This document shows, piece after piece, positions 57,565-64,000 of a stretch of DNA of 64,000 nt (within the stretch, counting starts at the first letter, position 1; every line of letters begins with the position of its first letter). Source of the stretch: Dasypus novemcinctus (Eukaryota > Chordata > Mammalia > Cingulata > Dasypodidae). The stretch covers positions 10,330,940-10,394,939 of the forward strand of contig NC_080676.1 in the NCBI RefSeq assembly GCF_030445035.2, written 5' to 3'. Position numbers and translations under genes: made by a program. The notes below the pieces were generated by a model, which did no database searches, had not been told where the DNA came from, and saw nothing but the letters and a program-made list of their open reading frames with translations.

Positions 57565-58302
57565 CTTTAAAGGCATTATCTTCTTTAATTCCCTCAAGGG
57601 CTGGGGAGCGCTCTAGGCCCTAACGTCATCCCCACTTGTCCTTTGGAGAGGTTACACGGGAGCCACAATCCACACACTTGGCTGTCTCGCTTTGCAGCCT
57701 GTGGGCTTGACGCTCCCGTTACTGGAAAGCCCCTGGTCACAGCCTGAAGGCCGCTGATGTGAACAGTTTTCTCAAAGGGCAACATACATTACAAATTAAT
57801 TCTGTATTTTGGAAACTGTTTCCTCTTACTTGTTATGATAGATGCTACCGTCAATCTTATTAAAAGCAAAAGCAGAAAACACACCCAGCATTTTCGTTTC
57901 TACTCGTTCACTAATAAAACAAAGCCTACTCAAGAATGAATAGAACGAAACAAATCAAGGCTTTGAAGCCACACGATGATCAGAAATATTTCCATGATAA
58001 ATTATGGCCGTGAAGCTACCTTGTCGCCGAACGTTCTGACTTCGTGCGGTCACCTGCCCAGACGGCAGGCTGGACTCAGCTGCACTATGCACATAACGTG
58101 GGCAATGCAGTGCCTGGCCCCAGACCCGGGCCCGAGGGCCAGGGTGCAGCCACCCTAGAATCCAGAAGCCTGCGTGCAGAGGGCGCTTCCCAGGCCCCCA
58201 GGGGCCAGGCCTGGAGGACTGCAGACACAGTGTCCCTTCTTCACTCCGCAGGCAGCGAGGGCGTGTGCCACCTGCAGGCCAGCCCCCTACTCGCCCACTC
58301 AC

Positions 58303-58454
58303 TTGTCACTGGAGATGCTGCAGTCTATGACGGTTCTCCTGCTTGTGTTGATGATTATGAACGGCAGCTGGATGGTGGAGTGCAGGGCCGGAGGGCCCTG
58401 GTTCTGCTGTTCATTTTGCCGATTCCTCTGTACCAGGTTTTTGAAGGCAATTTG
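58303..58454 (-). CDS. TFDP2: TFDP2 coding exon, dimerisation domain
   Basis: 152 nt encoding [20 protein letters not shown], then [20 protein letters not shown] and [11 protein letters not shown]. It spans the end of the DP coiled coil and the first strands of the marked-box fold. The last two bases begin the lysine codon finished in the next exon. The acceptor is ATTGATCATGACAG and the donor is ACAA|GTGAGT. Two conservative differences from the human sequence I remember are H in PPALH and R in TSRRT. Confidence 0.96.
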
Positions 58455-59898
58455 CTGTCATGATCAATAAAAAGGACAAGGCCATTTAATGTGGATAAAT
58501 GCATTGAAATTTAAACGAATTAAGAGAACTACATTTAAAATACTGCTTAAAATGTGAGAGTTTAAAGAGGCATCCCACCTAAATTAATGAATAAAAATTA
58601 AATATTTAAGAAAGAAGATTCGAATGCTCCAACTCAATGAATATATTTCCAGGGGAAAACAAATTATACATGTAACTGTGTCCGACATCATCTTAATGAA
58701 AATAATGGGTGCCGTGGTTTCCATCATCCATAGAAACAGGGGCTCACCAATCTGGGGGAGAGCTCAGCCGCACCTGCAACTCTTCACTTAGTGACACAAC
58801 AAAACGTGCCGCCAAGGGAGCTGAGGTTTTCATTTATCTAACACTGACAGCTGGAGACCTTAGAGCGTAAACGCACCATTGAGGCAGCATGGCCTGGGGC
58901 TGGCAAAGCCGTGAAAGCTACAGGACCTTTTCTTTAAATGAAATCTTATGGGACTCCTATTACATGGAGCAGATACAAGCAGCAGTGGCGCCAGCGGCGC
59001 TGAGCCTTGCCGGCTCTGCCCTCGCGCACCCCAGAGTGGAGTCAGAAGCCCCTCTGCAGACCTTAGCAGCCTGAGGGCAGAGTTCAGAATCCAGCTCACC
59101 CCCCCACACCTGACAACTTCCAGATGAGTAAACTGAGGCTCGGCGTAGCAGTGATTATAAGGCAGATTAAGACCTGAATCTTTGTACTGAATCTTGCTGC
59201 TACCTTTACTTATAACGACTACCCAAAAGTCAAAGTGCCTTCCCTTTTATTAAATAAGGCAAACGTGGCAGAATTCTAGAGCTAGAAAGACCTCACACAA
59301 TTCAAGCCTTTGGCCTGCTCTGGAAACAGGTGCTAGTTTGAGAAAGCTTCAGGAGTCAGAGCCATGCACTCGTTTTCATGAGCTTGTTATATTTTCTCAT
59401 CCAGTACTGATGAATTTAAGCTATTTTCTGTATTTCAGCAACCTTATGCTTAGGATTGCTTATTTCAGGTTTGGGGCCTTAATTAAAGTTTTACTAAGAT
59501 TACTATGAACTTAAAACAGTGGATAGTCTCTCTAGAAAGTAAACATTCACTCTTTTAAATGCACAAAACAGAAAGGACTCCAATTTTTTCTAGCCTTAAC
59601 AGTGTGTCCTATCATTATTTTAAGTCATATTTATTTTCTGCAGCTAAAGAACTAAGGTTTATACTCATTGCTTAATTAAAACTGAGGAAAAATATGCTGA
59701 AACTGTGGAGCTGAGAAAGAGAATTATATGCTTGACTGCATGAACACATCTGTCCAGCTTTCTTCCCTTTTACTAGAATAAGCATCTTGAGGGCTACTCC
59801 AGGACTTTGCCTAGTTTTGTGGCCCTAGTGCTATGGAAGGGCTTCAGTTCATCTATAGTGGTGAGTAATAGGTGATAAGTCCATATATATCTATATTT

Positions 59899-59973
59899 AG
59901 CAGGTACTGGGGAATAAACCTGGCTCCCCGTACATGTGAAGCATGCGCTCAACCGCTAAGCTATACCTGCTCC
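59899..59973 (-). mobile_element. short tRNA-Ala-like SINE, reverse orientation
   Basis: On the minus strand it reads GGAGCAGGTATAGCTTAGCG and continues to a GGTTTATTCCCC box. It is a monomer with hardly any A tail. Confidence 0.7.
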
Positions 59974-61263
59974 ACCTTATATAGTTTTGATTGAATGTTC
60001 AATATCACGTACATTTAATAGCATCAGATATTTTGGGTGAAGAGAGAGTAATAAAACCATATCTAATGTTATTTTGATAGTCGAAAGAAAAATCATGCCC
60101 ATTTATTTTGGACTCATTTCCTTATTTGTTACCCTTTGACTCATTTCCTTCAGACTTCCACTCTTTTCTATGCTCATTAACATTTACTCTAGAGGCTGAA
60201 CAGTTTCAGGTGTGTCCGGACGTCCATTTTGCTATGCAGTAGCTGTGCTGGAATTTTAAGGGCTCGGAGGGACAATTACATAGACAAAAATGGGGGATTT
60301 GCATTATCTCTAGGTAGAAGTGACACAGACCATTCCTCTCCCAAATTACCAAGGCTAAAAGAGAGGTGGTAGCACTGTCATGTGATGTCATTACACTGTG
60401 AGAATCTCAAAATCAAGCTGGCTTGGCCATGGCAAATTATTAATCTTCAGGGACAGCTTGTTTAATTTACTTTCTGTGACAACTTAGTAAATTATGTCAT
60501 GAAAGAAAGAAAAATAAAACACTAGGGAAAAAAATAAGCTCTATGTCTACCAGAGCGCCAGAAGTTGTTCTCAGTTGTATTTTGGGTCTCATTTTAATGT
60601 TCGGAGAAACCCGTTTCTATAGTTGTTGCTAGGTTGTCTCCGGGTTGAAATCTTCTATAAACACTTGGTTTGAGAGACGGCAAAGGTAAAGAAATTCAGG
60701 ACTTAAAAAAATACAAACACACATTGTACAAAAAGCAGAGAAGACAGAGAAGCAGAGGGAAACTATTCAACGTCCTCCTTTGTGCTGGGCATCCTGGGAC
60801 GTGAGCACCCCACACTTAGGAACGCCATCTGGGCTAGTACCATTCTCTCTGGGAAACAGACAGTGACAGATACACTGAGAAAGAGATTTCTAAATAACAT
60901 ATGCTAAAAATCAAGCTCCGAAATGTGCCGTGAAGGTTTTGAGGGAATTCTAGGAAAGCCCCAGGTACAGGGTTCTGAGAACAGGAGCTGGGAGGGAAAT
61001 ACTACAGATACTTGCAGGAACAGGGACAACAGAGCGAGGGGGAAAAGATGACCCAGGGGAATGAAGAGATGAACCCCTGGCAGGCCAGGTGTACCAGAAG
61101 GCTGAATTCTAGGGGGCGGGCACATAAAGAAACCACCACCTTCCAACTTCCATTTGGAAACCTGGCGTGAAAAATACGTGACACGCCTGTTGCAGCGGCA
61201 GTTACTCAGATAGGTGCCACAGGGCCCAGTGTGAAAACCAGACACAGAACAAGAACGAGAGAG

Positions 61264-61351
61264 AGAGAACAGACGTACTCAAGTGGCTGAGCACCTGCTT
61301 CCCACGTACGAGGTCCTGGGTTCAGTCCCTGGTACCTCCTAAAAAAAAAAG
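61264..61351 (+). mobile_element. short tRNA-Ala-like SINE
   Basis: ACGTACTCAAGTGGCTGAGC then GGTCCTGGGTTCAGTCCCTG and an A10 tail; monomer. Confidence 0.75.
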
Positions 61352-62553
61352 GAAGAAGACACGGCCTAATCAGGACCGCGTCGCATCTCTGTGGCTCCCT
61401 GTGTCTGGAAAGTCTCTGCTTTATGGGGCGCTCCTCCTCTGCCCATGCCCTTTCCCCCTCTTACTTCCTACTCTCAGTTTGCCCACAGGTCTTTGAAGGG
61501 ATGAACTGTCTTCTGCTGCTTCTCTGACTTCTATATGGATGTAAAGTAATATAAACAAATAAACATGTAGAAAGTGAAAAACAAAAACCATTTGGAATAT
61601 TTGTAAATAGTTAACATGTTCTGTCCATCAAAGTCCACTCTATCTCAAGGAAGAAGTGAGAACTGAGGAAGCAACACTGTTAGAACATTTGGTAATTTGC
61701 TACTACCTTTATTTCTGAAAAGGGGGTCACACCAGAAGTTAAAAAGGAACTAGAGTTGTTCAAATCAAAAGGAGATTTTATAACGGGTTGTAAAAAGTTT
61801 TTCATATAAAGACATTTTGCTGAGAAAAGCAAAAGCATAAAGGCTCTTTGGCTTACTTTACAAAGTTTATCTGAGTGCACTGAAAATGGCCCCACTGTAC
61901 TGCGCAAAGTGAATTTTTACACCAACTGCAATGACCAAAAATAGAAAAAAAAAGTTAGTCCATTTACCCTGTGATTTTACCTCACATGACTTTATACAAG
62001 AGCTCTATTATATTAAAAATCACTCAAATTCTAGTCAGTTATCCAAAAAAATATAAATATAGGGATCTCTATGAAACCATAAAATGTATTTTTCTTAAAT
62101 AGAAATGCAGTAAATTTTGATATTTCTACAAAACTTACTGAATCATTTCATACATTCTGTCATTTAAAAAAATTTCTTCCACAGGAAACAAGCATTACAG
62201 GTGAATTTAATTATCTTACCCAAAGCACCTAAAATTTAACTAGTCATTTTGATGTATTCCAAATCAGAACTAAAACAAAAAAAGACTCCTGACAGTTTAT
62301 GGTCAGAATAAGGATAAGTGCCAGAAGGGGGCTGTTGCACAGTGTACGTTGCATGCCGGGCCCTGGGGCTGGGGGCTGGTGAAACACGGAACCATCTCAC
62401 AGCAGAGCAGGTAGTGGCGGTGACCCCGGAGGTGAGGGAGGCTGTCCTGGTGTGGGCCCACCGGACACTATTCAAAGGCACCACAAGCAGAAAACAGGTG
62501 CAGAAAGAGATTTCAGGTAGGGAAGGCAACAAAGACCATCTCGGCCTCTTTAC

Positions 62554-62622
62554 CTGCAGGAGAAGTTCTTGCAGTTGAGCCCGCTTCTGCTTTATCCGTT
62601 CTATCCGCCTTTGCTTCTCTAT
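62554..62622 (-). CDS. TFDP2: TFDP2 coding exon, coiled-coil segment
   Basis: 69-nt in-phase exon encoding IEKQRRIERIKQKRAQLQEL followed by LLQ, the heptad-rich coiled coil that pairs DP-2 with its E2F partner. The acceptor is CTATGTTTTAAAG and the donor is CTGCAG|GTAAAG. Splicing to the exon at 58454 gives a continuous frame (..LLLQ-QIAFKN..). The DNA-binding winged-helix exons lie beyond the right edge. Confidence 0.95.
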
Positions 62623-64000
62623 CTTTAAAACATAGGTTACAGAATACCATCAGCATGTCCCGAGTAGAAGGTATGGCTTACCTTTCAGATGTTCTGAGAG
62701 ATCGAGAATTTTCCTGAAGGAACTCAACCCACTTTTTAGTTATCAACACCAACAAACACCGGGGACAGAGGGTGGCTGCCTGTTGGAATCTATTACTGAA
62801 ATTCTAATCAGAATGAAAACTATAGCTCTCAGTCAGAGAATTCCTACTCTGTGTGCCAGCACTCAATTAAGTCCTGTATTTATATCATCTTAATTCATCT
62901 TCACAAAAATCCAAAGGAGAGAAGTACTGTTGGTATCCATTGTGCATGTAGGAAAACGGGGATTAGAGGGTGAAGTATCTGCCTACGGTCACAGAGCTCA
63001 TGAGAGACAGAACCCGGATTTAAACCTAAGGCTTATGGTTCCAGAGATGCTATTATTTGTTCCTTTGCTGAATTATCCCTCCAAGAACGAGGTAGCACCT
63101 GACTTCAGGGTTTAACTAACTTAAATGACCAGAGCTAATAGGGATATCCCAGATATTCAATGTACAATTCTTATAATTTATACAATTCTTACATAAGCTT
63201 GTGGGACAAATCTCCTAGCTTCAAACAACACTATTTTACTCAGTCTTACCTAGAGAACCGAAATTATGGCCTAAATTTTCTTGCATATGAATGTCTCACT
63301 GTCTCAAACAAGTCACAATAGCAAATATGACATTTTTCTTGTCTACTCCAAAAGACTCTTATTAGCTCCCCATTTACTCAAGTTTGCACTAGCAGTTTCC
63401 TCTCGTTGTTCTCTAAGCATTACCACCCTTTAGCCCTAAATTATTCATGATTCACCTAAAATCTGTGTGGTCTTCTAAATTTCCAATGAGGTATGAGTTT
63501 CCCCCTACATTTGAAAAAAACGTACATTTGAAAAAAGTTTCTACCGAAAGCCAGAGGACCCTCCCTCAGCCTGCCCTGCTCCTCGCCCACGTTCAACCAG
63601 GTGGCACTGCCCTGACTCTACCCCTCCACCATGTCCCCAGCTGCCTTAACCCTTGACGCACACCATTCTCCTGTCTCACTCACGACAGGTAAAGGTTTCT
63701 ATCTCCAGGTCTTTCCTACCACCTCCCTCCTCATCTTGGGAATTCCACTTCCAATCCAAGAGCAGAGTGACCCGTGAAGGCACACACTACCCCTCCTCCC
63801 TCTTTAAGTCACCCATCGCTCCCTGTAACTGGCAGGAGGGGTCCCTTCTCCAGGCCTGCGCTCCGGCCACGCCCAGCTGCCTGCGTGCTCTCCCCTGCCC
63901 CTCGCCTCCGCCCCAGCAGCACCGCTGCCCGTGGCCCTTCTTCATGTTCCAAATCAGAACTCCAAGCCCTGCTCCTCCCGTATGACCGAGTTCAGGGATT
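62623..64000 (-). other. TFDP2: TFDP2 intron (partial)
   Basis: No further coding exon was found. It contains a MIR. 63540-63990 is C-rich with no recognised feature. Confidence 0.8.
62840..63055 (+). repeat. MIR SINE
   Basis: TTCATCTTCACAAAAATCC, AGGAAAACGGGGATTAGAGG, GGTCACAGAGCTCATGAGAG and GAACCCGGATTTAAACC in MIR order. Confidence 0.75.

Larger units (their letters stand above)
55388..58302 (-). other. TFDP2: TFDP2 intron
   Basis: 2.9 kb with no DAS SINE. It holds a MIR and a hAT MITE. 55388-56790 and 57573-58302 hold nothing I recognise; 58080-58260 is GC-rich. Confidence 0.9.
58455..62553 (-). other. TFDP2: TFDP2 intron
   Basis: 4.1 kb, AT-rich, with only two short SINE monomers. 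The remaining stretches (58455-59895, 59975-61260, 61355-62553) hold nothing I recognise. About 62320-62500 is GC-richer. Confidence 0.9.

Noticed and set aside
1-64000. CRISPR arrays, operons, phage or plasmid features
   Set aside because: All the repeats seen are interspersed mammalian elements or microsatellites; the gene structure is eukaryotic throughout.

Overview
The window looks like nuclear DNA of a xenarthran mammal, most likely the nine-banded armadillo (Dasypus). Two lines of evidence support this. Two vertebrate genes, recognised from their exon translations, are split by GT-AG introns. The window also carries about two dozen copies of a tRNA-derived SINE whose body matches, from memory, the armadillo DAS family; I could not run a repeat search. 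There are no bacterial-type genes, operons or CRISPR arrays.

Left part, 1-13.3 kb, plus strand: the last four coding exons and 3' UTR of ATP1B3, the beta-3 subunit of the Na+/K+-ATPase. Exons lie at 3837-4021, 5671-5721, 9833-9919 and 12661-12831. They encode about 164 C-terminal residues, mostly the extracellular domain, with all six disulfide cysteines. The 5' exons lie outside the window.

Right part, about 42.9-64 kb, minus strand: the last five coding exons of TFDP2 (DP-2, the dimer partner of E2F). In transcript order they are 62622-62554, 58454-58303, 55387-55221, 49738-49633 and 49462-49279. They encode 225 residues: the DP coiled coil, the marked-box region and the acidic tail. A long, nearly SINE-free tract follows the stop codon and is read as a 3' UTR of about 6 kb.

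The two genes converge. Between them, about 13.4-42.8 kb, I found no gene. This interval is packed with nested retrotransposons: full-length, dimeric and trimeric DAS SINEs, several L1 fragments including a 4 kb ORF2 relic, hAT and Tigger DNA transposon remnants, and older MIR, L2 and MER5 pieces. Many insertions have clear target-site duplications (TSDs), so their order can be read.

No new cellular system was found. The best leads are an L1 insertion that appears to carry about 660 bp of 3'-transduced flanking DNA (34553-36137), a hAT MITE family with 8-bp duplications, an exon-like open segment beyond ATP1B3 (14558-14643), and a CpG-island-like patch at the 3' end of TFDP2 (42352-42568).
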